This document shows positions 1 to 10,811 of a stretch of DNA of 64,000 bases, piece by piece. Position numbers and translations under genes: made by a program. Within the stretch, counting starts at the first letter, position 1; each line of letters starts with the position of its first letter. The DNA is from Castor canadensis (Eukaryota; Chordata; Mammalia; Rodentia; Castoridae), in contig NC_133390.1 in NCBI RefSeq assembly GCF_047511655.1, forward strand, positions 166,816,583-166,880,582, in the 5' to 3' direction. Below the pieces are notes generated by a model. The model saw nothing but the letters and a program-made list of their open reading frames with translations, had not been told where the DNA came from and did no database searches.

Positions 1-469
1 GCTCCAACCTGGGGTTGCAGAGCTGGAAACAGGTGAGAGATCCTGTGGTCCAAAGAACATAGCCCATTTCACAGCTTCATAAGCCAAGGCCCCAGGGGAA
101 AGGCCACTGGGACAAGACCAGGCAGCATGTTGGTAGCAGAGTCAGGACCACAAGGAGGATGGGAGAACAAGAAGGAGCCTTCCTGGTCTCCAGGCTTCTT
201 CCAAGTGACACCACTCATACAGGAAGGATTCTGTTGTCAGATGTTTGAACAATGCTGGAGTACAGGAAGCAGCACGGATTTCATGATCAGAGACATGGAC
301 AGGCGGGCTGTCCAAGACAGACGCATTGTGCAGGTCCTGAGTTCCATCCTCGGTCCACACAGCTCCCTACAAAACTGCTGCACAGCCCCCAGTACAGCGG
401 TCCCTTTCCCCAACAGAGAAATGCTGCCTCTTAGACATATTTTATAATTATTTTAAAAAATAATTATAT

Positions 470-663
470 GTCAGACACTGGCGGCTCACACCCATAATCC
501 TAGCTACTCAGGAGGCAGAGATCAGGAGGACAGCAGCTCAAGACCAGCCCAGGCAAACAGTTCTCAAGACCCTATCTTGAAAAAACCCATCACAAAAAAG
601 GGTTGGTGGAGTGGCTCAAGGTGTAGACCCTGAGTTCAAACCACAGTACCTCATAAAAAAAAT
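470..663 (+). repeat. Dimeric B1-like + ID-like SINE
   Basis: The head resembles 7SL/B1 (CCTAGCTACTCAGGAGGCAG). It is followed by a 'caaagaccctatct'-type linker with an AACCC..CACAAAAAAGGG junction, then a tRNA-like ID unit with 'gtggctcaaggtgtag' and 'tgagttcaaac', and an A-rich tail. The same architecture recurs many times in the window. A (TG)n tract follows at about 672-688. Confidence 0.85.
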
Positions 664-702
664 TATATATTTGTGTGTGTGTGTGTGTATACATTCATAT
701 AT

Positions 703-1050
703 ATTGGTGGGGGGACTTTAGCTATTTTTCAGATAGAGTCTCATGCTTTTTGCCCAGGACAGGCCTCAGACCACAATTTTCCTACCTATGCCTTCTGCAT
801 AGCTGGGATTACAGATATATGCTACAATGGCCACTTGTTTGTTGAGACAGAGTCTAGTAACTTTTTGCCTTGGCTGCCCATAAACCTTGATCCTCCCCTG
901 ATGCCTCCTGAGTAGCTGAGATTACAGACATGGACCACCAGGCCCAACCCTTCTAGATATTTTAACTTTTTTTTTTTTTTTGGTGGTTGTGTGGTTTGGA
1001 CTCAGGGCCTCCTGCTTGCTAAGCAAGAGGCATGTCCTCAGCCCTAGATA
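703..1050 (-). repeat. Cluster of degraded B1/ID SINEs
   Basis: Three reverse-oriented SINE pieces stand in a row. Two are B1-like, with the 'gctgggattacag' and 'gctgagattacag' signatures at about 805-820 and 915-930. The third is ID-like, with a T-tract at 968-982 followed by 'ggactcagggcctcctgcttgct'-type sequence to about 1045. They are more diverged than the dimeric copies elsewhere. Confidence 0.65.
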
Positions 1051-1433
1051 TTTTAAATAGTAACATTTTGAAAATTATATTACTGGACTGTGTGTTGCTG
1101 GAATATAAGACAATTGCCTTTTTTCAAAGTCTCTTTTCTTTTTTAAGTAGGTAATATTACAAAAATGCAGAAAAGTATGGAGGCTAATACTGTGAACATC
1201 AAAGTGCCCACCAATCAATCAGTTTCGTCAAATCCTGAGACACAGTCATGCATTCTTTGGGTTTATTTTTTGTTTGTTTTAATGAGAGATGAAACACTAG
1301 ATTAGAATTGAAGGCCCATCCCTTCCTGACGCCATCCCTACCACTAAGCTCACAGGTGACCACTTTCAACACTTAGTGGTTATTATTGCTAGATATGCTA
1401 TTAGACTTTTACTATACATGCCTGTACATAAGT

Positions 1434-1434
<1 letters not shown>

Positions 1435-1462
<28 letters not shown>
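1435..1462. repeat. (CA)n microsatellite
   Basis: This is an uninterrupted CA dinucleotide run of about 14 units. No gene signal surrounds it: about 1050-1610 otherwise holds AT-rich sequence in which I see nothing specific. Confidence 0.95.
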
Positions 1463-1467
<5 letters not shown>

Positions 1468-1611
1468 AAATGTCACATACCTGGAAATTTTATTTAAGTG
1501 GTGTATTGTGCATACACTTCAGCAATGTCCTTTCATCTACGGAGCGGCTTTTTGGATCTTCCCTGGCTGATCCAAGTAGTGTTAGGTCCCTCATTTAAAA
1601 TGTTCTATACA

Positions 1612-1728
1612 AGTAGGGCATAGTGGCACCTACCTGTAATTCCAGCACTTGGGAGGCTGAGGCAGTAGGATTGTGAGTTTGAGATCAGCCTAGGCTACGT
1701 AGCAAGACCCTGCCTCCAAAAAATGCTA
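1612..1728 (+). repeat. B1-like SINE monomer
   Basis: The sequence has the B1/7SL order: 'gtggcacctacctgtaat', 'cagcacttgggaggctgagg', 'gatcagcctaggctac' and 'agcaagaccctgcctcc', ending in a short A tract. There is no ID tail. Confidence 0.8.
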
Positions 1729-2205
1729 TGCATGAATATTGGAAGTAGATTTGTTTTGTTTTGGATGATGGAGTTGCTTGTCACTTAGGGCTACAGAGAA
1801 CATTCCTACAGCTATGGACCGGAGTTTCTCTCGGGTACCACTCAGGGGCAGAATTTCTGGATCTTGGCAGTGGCAAGTTCACTCTGGTGAGACGTTGGTA
1901 AATTGCTCCCTCTTGCTTAGCAGGTGCCACTGTAGTTGTAGTGTTTGGGGTTCATGTCGCTCTCATTCTCACCAGCAAAACACAGCTGCAGTGCTACTTC
2001 CCTTCCAACTTGCATTCAGTCCACTGCAGGGACAGAGGGGCTCTTTATCTCCCCCCACTGCGCCTGTGTTGACTCATATCTCTTCCCATTTTCATTAATT
2101 ACTCGCTTCTCTTACCAATGTGTGGAAGTTATTTACTTTTTCTTTTTTTTAGCACTTATAGAAACATCTTTTACACACGTTTTAAACACTGTACTGCACC
2201 AGTGT

Positions 2206-2232
2206 GGCCACACACACACACACACACACACT
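2206..2232. repeat. (CA)n microsatellite
   Basis: A CA dinucleotide run of about 13 units. A (TTTA)n tract follows at about 2274-2297 as the tail of the next reverse SINE. Confidence 0.95.
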
Positions 2233-2297
2233 GCAATAGCACTGTTCTCAACAGAGTGCATGAATTCTTCATGTTTATTTATTTATTTATTTATTCA

Positions 2298-2510
2298 TTG
2301 GTGATACTGGGGCTTGAACTCAGGGCCTCATGCTTGCTAGGTAGGCACTCTGCCACTTGAGTTACTCCTCCAGCCCTTTTCTGTGATGGGTTTTTTTCAA
2401 GATAGGGTCTTGAGAACTGTTTTCCCCAGGCAGCTTCCAACTGAGATCCTCCTAATCTCTGCCTCCTGAACAGCTAGGATTACAGGCGTGAGCCACTGGC
2501 ACCAAGCTAC
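2298..2510 (-). repeat. Dimeric B1-ID SINE
   Basis: Reverse copy. The ID unit comes first (ggcttgaactcagggcctca, then 'ccacttgag'), then the TTTTCTGTGATGGG linker, then the B1-like head ending in 'gctaggattacaggcgtgagcc'. The AACCC-type linker places it in the same subgroup as the 470-663 copy. Confidence 0.85.
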
Positions 2511-2517
2511 TTTTTAA

Positions 2518-2722
2518 AATTTTTTGGTAGGACTGGGATTTGAACTCAGGGCTTTGCACTTGCAAAGCAGGCCCTCTACCACTTGAGCCACACCTCCAGT
2601 CCATTTTGTTCTGCTTATTTTGGAGATGAGGGCTCACGAACTGTTTACCTGGGCTGGCCTTGAACCTTAACCCTCCTAATCTCAGCCTCCCAAGTAGCTA
2701 GAATTACAGGTAGGAGCCACCA
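2518..2722 (-). repeat. Dimeric B1-ID SINE, second linker type
   Basis: Reverse copy directly beside the previous one. Its linker is the 'ccattttgttctgcttattttgg' type, which on the SINE strand reads CAAAATAA..AGAACAAAATGG. This differs from the CACAAAAAAGGG linker, so two subfamilies with different junctions coexist here. Confidence 0.82.
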
Positions 2723-2953
2723 GGAATTCTTTATTCTTGATACAAATTATTGCTCAGTTATATTAGTAACTGATCTTTTTACTCTCTTTAGAGTATCTTT
2801 TGTCACATAGAAGTTTAAAACATTTTTTGTTGTATTTTTGATACAAAGTCTCACTATGTAGCCCGAGCTGGCCACATAGTTTAAAATTTTAAATGTTAAC
2901 ATTTTAATGTTTTAGTTAAATTATAAGGGCATTAAATATAATTATCTTTTTCT

Positions 2954-3068
2954 GTCTTCCTTCCTTCCTTCCTTCCTTCTTCCTTCCTTCCCTCCTTTCT
3001 TCCTTCCTTCTTTCCTTCCTTCCTTCCTCCCTTCCTCTCTTCCTTTCTTTCTTCTCTCTCTCTCTCTC
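2954..3068. repeat. (CTTC)n/polypyrimidine tract
   Basis: About 115 bp of pure or nearly pure pyrimidine on the + strand (CTTC, CCTT and CTCT units). It is low-complexity sequence that can adopt triplex structure. An open frame on the other strand is only the translated repeat. Confidence 0.95.
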
Positions 3069-3304
3069 CCCATATTACAGTTGTCTTTCTTATCAACTGG
3101 TCTGTTCTCTTTGCTTGTTCTCATAAACTTTAGGGTGAGGCTGAACAGGACAGAACAAAGGTTAGCGACTCCAGCATAGCCATCTCCTCCACTGGACTTT
3201 GATAAGAGCTACCACCAAGCATGATCACCATGTGTTGAACACTGTGCTAACCAGGTTTGTTCTACTGGCTGTTCAATAGAAATGCCATTGAATTCTTGAA
3301 TTAA

Positions 3305-3392
3305 GGTCAATGGTGTGCTCGGCAGAAGAGCGCTTGCCCAGCATGCTCAAAGCCCCAGATCCCCCAAACCAAAATCAAACCAAAATGGAATT
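3305..3392 (+). repeat. ID-like SINE fragment
   Basis: tRNA-like ID body: 'gtgctcggcagaagagcgc', then 'ttgcccagcatgctcaaagc', then 'ccccagatcccccaaacc', with an A-rich tail. Diverged. Confidence 0.6.
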
Positions 3393-3486
3393 TGCTGATT
3401 AACTTGGGAACAGTTGACGCTACATATGAATCTTTTCAGACATAACCATAGATACATTTACATAAGTCTTCATTTATATAGTCTTC

Positions 3487-3648
3487 TTCTTCCTTCCTTA
3501 TTCCTCCTGCCTCCTTCCTCCTTTCTCCTTCTTCCTTCTTCCTCCTCTTCCTCCTTCTCCTCCTTCTTGTGGTACTGCACCTTGAACTCAGGGCTTGCAC
3601 TTGCTAGGCAGGCACTCTACCACTTGAGCCATGCCTCCAGCCCTTTTT
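3487..3648 (-). repeat. Polypyrimidine tract plus reverse ID-like SINE
   Basis: About 80 bp of CTT/CCT-rich sequence (to about 3567) leads into a reverse ID unit: 'gtggtactgcaccttgaac', 'tcagggcttgcacttgc', 'ctctaccacttgagccatgc'. The pyrimidine tract sits where the SINE poly(A) tail would be and probably grew from it. Confidence 0.75.
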
Positions 3649-4610
3649 TATGTTTTTTAATGAAGTTGGATCATTTTCATACTTGCAAGTTTTTTGCTAG
3701 ATTGATTCCTAGATAACATCACTGCTGTTGTGATTGCTATTGCAAATAGTGATTTGCTATGGTAATTAGTTCTTATTTTTAAATTGCATCTTCTCACTTG
3801 TTGATCTGGTGTATATCAGCTGATCTTAACATCTCAAAAATGCCCGGCCACCTTGCAAAATTCTCTGTTAGATCTGTTTTTCTCTTTCTTAATTCACTCT
3901 TAGGATCTCCAGTAAAAAATACCAAATCAGAGCAGTAACAGTGGGTTATCAGGTTGAGTTTAGTTCACCTGTGAGTAGTTGAGACACAAAATAGCAGTAG
4001 CTCAAGAGAGAAAACTGCACCCTACTTTCCCAAAGATCTGGAAGTAGGCATTCAAGGGTTAACACGCAGCCCTCCCCACATCAGTCCTTGGGAACCAGGC
4101 TCCTTTCAGCCATTGCTCTTCCATCCCCATGAATTCTTTATCTTTATGGTCCATGGCGGCTGCCAGAGCTGCAGCCATACATCCATGCTCAAGTTAGAAA
4201 GATGGAGTAAGGGACAAAGAAGAAAAGGGTAACTGTCGAGGGAAAGTTCCATGGAAGCTGCCAACTACATTTCTTATTATGTTTTGTTAGCTAGTTCAAG
4301 GAAGGATTCATGGTTGCTTCAAGGAAGGATTGAGATAAGCCTTTTGGCTGGGGTTACCTATGTGCCCTAAAGAAAATTAGAGGTTCTGCTACAGAAGAAG
4401 ACAGGGAGACTACACAATACAGGCCAACTTACAGCTTTTGCCCTGGTGGGCAACCCTGTGCTTCTCCTCCTGATGTTAAAGGAACATTTTGACCTATTTA
4501 AGTATGAGAGCTGCTTTAGGATTTTGGTAGGTGATATTTATTGGATCGTAAAAAGTTTCTTCTGAGTAAGTTAGAAGTTTGTTCGTTTATTTTTCTTTTT
4601 TGTTGCTTGT

Positions 4611-4840
4611 TCCTTTTTTTTTTTTTTTTTGGTGGTACTGGAGTTTGAACTTGGGGCTCACACTTGCTAGGCAGTTGCTCCACCACTTCAGCCATCCTGC
4701 CAGCCCTTTTTTTGTGATGGGTTTTTTGTAGATAGGATCTCAAGAACTATTTTGCCTGGGATTGGCCTTGAACCATGATCCTCTTGATCTCTGCTTCCCT
4801 AGTAGCTAGGATTACAAGCATAAGCCACGGGTGCCCAGTG
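4611..4840 (-). repeat. Dimeric B1-ID SINE
   Basis: Reverse copy with a T-tract at 4613-4630, the ID unit, the 'tttttttgtgatgggtttt' linker and a B1 head ending 'gctaggattacaagcataagcc'. The stretch from 3650 to 4610 before it shows no gene and no repeat that I can name. Confidence 0.85.
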
Positions 4841-5029
4841 CTTGTTCACTTCTTGATCACAATATCTAATTGTCTTAATTGTTTTTTGTGCATCTACTGA
4901 GATAATTGCCCTTTCTCTCCTTTAGTCTGCTAATTTGTTAATAGATTTTTCAAGTGTTAAACCATCCTTGCTTTCCTGAAATAAATAGAACTTGGTCATC
5001 ATACAATGTGTATATTTGATACATTGTTG

Positions 5030-6400
5030 ATATTTTTAAAATTGTGGTAAAATACACATAACAAAATTGACCATTTTAATGTTTTACAATTGTACAGCTC
5101 AGATTGTTAGACAATGATCACCACTGTCCCTGTCCTGAACCTTTGTCCTCTCACTCCTGAAACTGAACCCATTATAAACTAGTTTCCATTCCTCCCTCCC
5201 CAGACCCCAGCAACCTCTTCTCTCCTCTCTATCTCTACAAATTTCACTACTTTGGTCACATAAACGAACTTGACAAGTCCACCTCACATGAATGGAATCA
5301 TGCAGTATTTGTCCTTTTGTGATTAACTTATTTCCTTCAGTATCATGTGCTCAAGGCTCATCCACATTGTATTTCATGTAGCTGATTTCCCTTCCTTTTT
5401 AAGACTGGATAATATCCCGTTGTGTATCCATTTGTCTGTCAGTGCCATTTGGGCTGTTTCCACATTTGGGTAATGTGAACACTGGTCTACAGATGAGTCT
5501 TCTACACTCTGTATTCAGTTCTCTTTGGTACATTCCCAGAAGTGGAATTATTGGATTATAATTCTGTTTTCAGGTTTTTGAGAACCACCATAGTACTACC
5601 CAACAGGAGTCAGAGGGATCCAATCTCTCTACATCCTCACCAACATTTGCTATTTTCTGTTTTGTTGTTACTGTTTTACAATATCCACACTCATTAGTGT
5701 GAAGTGATATCTTGTTGTGTGGGGTTTTTGTTGTTGTTTTGTTTTTGAAACAAGGTCTTGCTACCTGGCTTAGGCTGGACTAGAACTCACTATGTAAACC
5801 AGGTTGGTCTTGAACTCAAAATCCTCATGCCTTAGCCTCCCCTGTGCTGGTATTACAGGACCTGTGCCACCCTCTGAATGGTCTTTGTGTTTTTATTTGC
5901 ATTTCCCTAATGATTAGTGACATCAAGCATGTTTTTGTGTACTTATTGGTCATCTATATAATTTCTTTGAAGAAATTTCTATTCAAGACCTTTGCCCATT
6001 TTTCAATTGTTTATTTTTTGCTGTTAAGTTGTAGAAATTTCTTATGTATTCTTATAAGATGTATGATCTGAAAATATCTTCTCCCATTCCCTGGGCTGTC
6101 TTCTCACCCTGCAGATGTCATCCTTTACTACACAGAAGTGTTGTATTTGAATGTAATCTAATTCACCTGTGTTTTCTTGTACGGCCTGGATTTTTGGTGT
6201 CATGTCCAAGAAATCATTGCCAAATATGATGTCATGAAGCTTTTCTCCTATGTCTTAGAGTTTTAGGTCTTTAATAGGATCTTAGTTAATAGTTGTATAG
6301 AGTGTAAGAAAAGAGTTCAACTTCATTCTTTCGAAAGTGGATTCCCAATTATCCCAACGTGCATTTGGTCTTGGTAGTATTCTTAAGATTTTTGCACCTG
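5030..6400 (-). mobile_element. Ancient L1 3' remnant, interrupted by a B1 SINE
   Basis: The + strand reads as the complement of an old mammalian L1 3' part. Landmarks are 'aatggaatcatgcagtattt', 'ggataatatcccgttgtgta', 'tccatttgtctgtcagtgcc', 'tttgcatttccctaatgatt', 'caagacctttgcccattttt' and 'ttggtgtcatgtccaagaaa'. It is heavily diverged, with no open reverse-transcriptase frame. A B1-like SINE splits it at about 5720-5872. This is recognition from family memory; a repeat-library search would fix the subfamily. Confidence 0.75.
5722..5872 (-). repeat. B1-like SINE inside the old L1
   Basis: Reverse B1-like sequence with 'gaaacaaggtcttgctac', 'ctggactagaactcactatg', 'ggttggtcttgaactc' and 'gtgctggtattacagg'. 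The L1 homology resumes after it at 'gaatggtctttgtgtttt'. The duplicated 'actcactatgtaaaccagg' segment resembles the internal duplication of rodent B1. Confidence 0.75.
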
Positions 6401-7320
6401 GGAGAGACTGCTTTGCTCTGTTGCTGGAATCCTTTCCCTGTCCTCCTTGATAGGTGGTCATTGAGTTTGAACTTACTTCTAGTGACAGGGGACCAGGAAC
6501 TGGATGCAGCAGCTTTTCCCCTGGTAAGAAAATTGTATCTGATAGAAAGGTCTTCTTCATTCTGAGCCTAAGTGTTTCCCTCTGTAGCCTCTGTCTATTG
6601 GTCCTAGCTTGTCCCCTGGGGCCAAGGAACCAGTGGGCTCTTTTCCCAAGAAAAGTACTTTGAGTTCAGTAAACAGCATGACTACATACCAGCTGTGTAA
6701 AGGATATCACACTTACTCCACAAATCACTCTAAAAAAAATCCCAATTAGTGATTCCTATTTTATAAGTGAAGCAAGATAAAAAAAATTACAAGAGTTTAT
6801 ATTTTTCACAAGGCTACATGACTATGTAAATGTCGACACTGATATAGTTCAAAGGTGATGGCTTTGACCACTCTCCTCTTCCCCAGCATGCAGTCCAGAC
6901 TTCAGATCTTCAATTATTCACGAACATAGCTTCTCATCCTGTTCCATCATAGAATTTTTAAGGTTCCTATTAAAATTAGAACTAACAAAATTGTCCATAC
7001 TTGGTCCTTTCAGGTGGAACGCAGAGGGCCTCCACTCTTCTGACCTGAGCACTTCGTTCTCATTAATAATGCATGACCTTGAAGAGGGGGGCAACTGCAG
7101 CCAAGTAAAACATTTAGGACTTTGTCACATCACCTGCCACTAAGGTTGCTCTCCCTATCTACAAAAGAAAACAGAAATTAAGTGACTTGTTCAGGGTCAC
7201 ACAGCTAGCCCATGACAGAACCAGAATTGAAGCCCAGGAAGTCAGGTTCCAGAATTTGCATACTCCACCTCAACATTATGCTCCCTACAAACATTCTGAC
7301 CACCTCAGCCAGCTTTTGGG
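6401..7320. other. Non-genic stretch, nothing recognised
   Basis: No splice-flanked conserved frame and no named repeat. A short MIR-like piece around 7170-7260 ('agtgacttgttcagggtcac', 'cagctagcccatgac') is the only recognisable relic. Confidence 0.5.
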
Positions 7321-7530
7321 GGTCCTTTTTTTTTTTTTGGTACTGGGGTATGAACTGAGGGCCGACCCTTTGAACCACTCTGCCAGCCTTTTTTTGTGAT
7401 GGGTTTTTTCTTTTTTTGAGATAGGGTCTCTAAACTATTTGCCCACGCTGGCTTTGAACTTCGATCCTCCTGATCTCTGCCTCCTGAGTAGCTAGGATTA
7501 TAGGCATGAGCCATCAGCACCTGGCCTGGG
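7321..7530 (-). repeat. Dimeric B1-ID SINE with shortened ID unit
   Basis: Reverse copy: T-tract, 'ggtactggggtatgaactga', a shortened ID body, the 'tttttttgtgatgggtttt' linker, and a B1 head ending 'gctaggattataggcatgagcc'. The ID unit lacks its central part. From 7531 to 8560 I see no gene or repeat. Confidence 0.82.
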
Positions 7531-8559
7531 AGTGGGGGTGGGGGGGTCCTCTCTTTTTAACAAAGAGAGAACACACTAAGGGTCCAGAGGCTTTGAAAGG
7601 CAAACAACAGTAAGTCAGGATATGGTGCAATAGTTTGTTCCATTCCATCTATTTCCTCATTGTTTTCAACTTATGACACTGATACTTTTTTTGGTAGTAG
7701 TAACGTTTCCTTTAAAAACAAATCTAAGTAAAAAGAAGTGAGTCGATGTAAGAAAATGTTACATGAGTCACTGTAATGGTTTTTAAATATGATAAAAATC
7801 ATAATGATCTTGAGAAAAAACCATCAAGCTTTGAGAGACTGTCTTCAGTCAAGCCCAATAAGAGTATGCTGCAATAGCAAAATCCCCATCTCCAGAGCAG
7901 CAGTGCATCGCTCCCCTCCGGTGCATTTCCCTCCTACGCCGGCAGGCGGCTCTCCTTACAATGGTAACTCCATTCCTACCCCGTCTCCACTGCATCCAGA
8001 GCACCAGTTCTTACAGCTTCTGCCTTCTGTGACTCAGTTGGCTTCTGCTTACATCTCATTGGCCAAGACAAGTCTCATGGGCTCATCCATCGTCAAAGGA
8101 AGCACGGAAGTGTAATGCTACCGTGTTTCTGAAGGGAGAGAACTGGGAAGGTTTCGAACAACCCACAGATCGACTATGGTCCAGACAGGTGGGCTGAGTC
8201 ATGACCTATTGGATTTGTCTGACTTTGACCAAGTGGCCCTCACCGCTTGTTCCCAGGGAAGGGAGCTTGCTCCCCAAGGAGAAGGCTACACCATTGGATT
8301 AGCAGATACCTAAGCTCCTTTGGGTTTGGCAGGTGCTCTAATTCATACCTGGTGAGTTTATGTCTGTTCTCTGCAGGGAGATGAGGCGGTGTGGACTTTG
8401 TGGACTTTGGCTGAGCAGGGATTTGGGTTTGTTACTACTTTGAACAGACATCCGGGAAGGGTAACTGGAAAGGGGTGGCATCCAGGGTAGGGCCAGAGTG
8501 GGTGGGAACTCTTCCTTCACAGAGGAGTTTTCAAAGTGGGGCCTAAGGGTGCCCTGCAC

Positions 8560-8725
8560 CAGAAGCACCTAGAAGCTTAGGGAACTTCTGATGTCTGGGC
8601 CCTCTGCCCACCCTGGAGCTTGGCAGTAGGACCCCAGGCATCAAATTTTTAGGAATGTCCCCAGCCCTAAAAATTCTGATTCTTATGGACACTGGAATTT
8701 GAGGAGCTCTGAATTACTGAGGTCT
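8560..8725 (+). repeat. Possible hAT-type MITE remnant
   Basis: The sequence 'agaagcacctagaagcttag...', '..ccccaggcatcaaattttt..', '..aattctgattcttatgg' resembles the non-autonomous hAT-Charlie fragments common in mammals. It is strongly diverged and the family assignment is tentative. Confidence 0.35.
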
Positions 8726-8832
8726 AGGACATTTTGCTTGGTAGACAGTAGGTAGCAACAAAAAGTATTCTATGCTTATAGAAGCTTTGCAGGGAAAAGA
8801 GAGTTTAAGATATCATATATGCTCCTACATTT

Positions 8833-9681
8833 AGAAGGGTTCAAACTCTTTTTTTTTTCCAATTTTACTGTTTATGAATGGTCTCTACATATACATATGG
8901 CGTTCACATCAGCGATTATTGAGTTGAGGAGTGCATTGTAGTTAAGAAGTTACCAAGAGAGGCTGGCTACTGACACTTTGTTGTGATCAATAACACTGAG
9001 GTCAATGATCAGCACTGCTACAGAAATTGTTTTTTGTTCATTTAACCAGAGATGATCACTGTGTGTATTCATATATTATTTCAACTGCCCAAGTATAAAT
9101 CTGATTTCCTTTCTCTGCAAAGTATTTCTAGATCGCTACCTCATCAGCCAGAAATATCTTTTGCCTCTGGGTGTCCATAGCATTTTTCTTTTTTTTTTCC
9201 TTTTTCTTTTATTATTCATTATTCATATGTGCATACAAGGCTTGGTTCATTTCTCCCCCCTGCCCCCACCCCCTCCCTTACCACCCACTCCACCCCCTCC
9301 CTCTCCCCCCTCCAATACCCAGCAGAAACTATTTTGCCCTTATTTCTAATTATGTTGTAGAGAAAGTATAAGCAATAATAGGAAGGAACAGGGTTTTTGC
9401 TGGTTGAGATAAGGATAGCTATACAGGGCATTGACTCACATTGATTTCCTGTGTGTGGGTGTTACCTTCTAGGTTAATTCTTCTTGAACTAACCTTTTCT
9501 CTAGTACCTGTTCTTTTCCTATTGGCCTCAGTTGCTTTTAAGGTATCTGCTTTAGTTTCTCTGCATTGAGGGCAACAAATACTAGCTAATTTTTTAGGTG
9601 TCTTACCTATCCTCACCCCTCCCTTGTGTGCGCTCGCTTTTATCATGTGCACATAGTCCAATCAGAAGGGTTCAAACTCTT
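8833..9681 (-). mobile_element. 5'-truncated L1 insertion with 3' transduction and 18-bp TSD
   Basis: The insertion is flanked by identical 18-bp direct repeats AGAAGGGTTCAAACTCTT at 8833-8850 and 9664-9681. Reading on the minus strand: a 5'-truncated L1 3' UTR (9663 to about 9187) with a G-rich polypurine tract (about 9254-9312), its own AATAAA (complement at 9208-9213) and a weak A-rich stretch. About 320 nt of non-L1 sequence (about 9186-8859) follows, with a CATAAA variant hexamer (complement of 8871-8876), and then a terminal poly(A) (T-tract 8851-8858) abutting the duplication. A weak first poly(A) signal, downstream unique sequence, second poly(A) and flanking duplication together define an L1 3' transduction. 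Confidence 0.82.
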
Positions 9682-10810
9682 AATTGTTAACCACAGTTCC
9701 TTGACCTCAGCACAATTGATTTTTCTCCTCAAAAATCTTTTCAGACCTTCGTCCAACAAATATCAGTTAAGCACCTATTATTTGTTTAATTCTAAACTGT
9801 TCATATGATGTGGGGAATATGTTCCATAGAGAGTGCAACAGTCAAGTCCATCTTAACTGGAACTGAAGAAATGGAAGCAGATAGTCCACAAGTAACCGAA
9901 CATATGTGCAATTTCAAATTAATACAAAATGCTAAGAAGTAATAGATACTGGATGGGAGAATAAAGGAGCAAGGGATAAAGAGAACCCACATAAACATGT
10001 AGGAAAGTCTTCCCAGAGAAAGTTACAGTTAAGTCTGAATCTGAGGGGTTTTTGTTGTTGTTTGGTTGTCAGACTTTTTGATTGTTTGTTTTCTCAGCCA
10101 TGGAAAGAATCCTGTCCAGGACAGAAAGGAAAAATGGAAGGGGAAAAAAAAGTCAGTGGTGGCAGCCACTTGGGGTGGGGTAAATGAATGAAAGGAGGCA
10201 GGTGATGGAGGGATGTAGCAAGGAGGTTTGCCTGCCGCTCAGTCTGTGGCAGGGGTTTTTATGCGCTTCATCATAAATGCACAGGAAGTGGTAAAAGTTC
10301 AAGTAGGGGAGGAATCTGGCCCAGTGTGTTTGTACAAGATGGCCTAAGCCCCTGGGTGAAGAGGAGGCGATAGGGGAGCCAGAGTGGAAAAGGAAGAGAA
10401 GAGTCTCAGAAATGGGACCCCACTGAACATGACTGTGAAAATTCTAGATATTATTGTAGGTGGCCAGACTGAGTTTTCTGATGGCTTGGGAGGGATGGAA
10501 GGAAGGACACAAAGAGAGTGACTCTCAGGATTAGGGCTTGAATAGCGAGATGGGGAGGGGTGGTGATTATGACATGTAGCTATCACAATTATTCTTTCAA
10601 TGATTGAGAAGTGGAAGCAAACTGTCCTACTGTGCAAAGCTTTGTGTATGTGTAACTCCAAGGACATAGTTTTTCCATTCTCATGAATTTTCATACTGGG
10701 AGGGTGAAATTTTCATACAGTAATATCATAAATACCCCTGAATGCAAATGAGAGCTTCCACCTGGAGCCGGCACAAAGCCTGGGACCTTCCTCAGATGCA
10801 CCTGCACACT
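9682..10810. other. Non-genic stretch
   Basis: AT-rich, then mixed sequence. No conserved coding frame, and no dimeric SINE. The open frame on the minus strand near 10344-10694 has no recognisable domain. It leads into the CpG-rich segment. Confidence 0.5.
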
Positions 10811-10811
10811 G

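Noticed and set aside
2954..3124. Lys/Arg/Glu/Gly-rich minus-strand frame
   Set aside because: A translation of the CTTC simple repeat.
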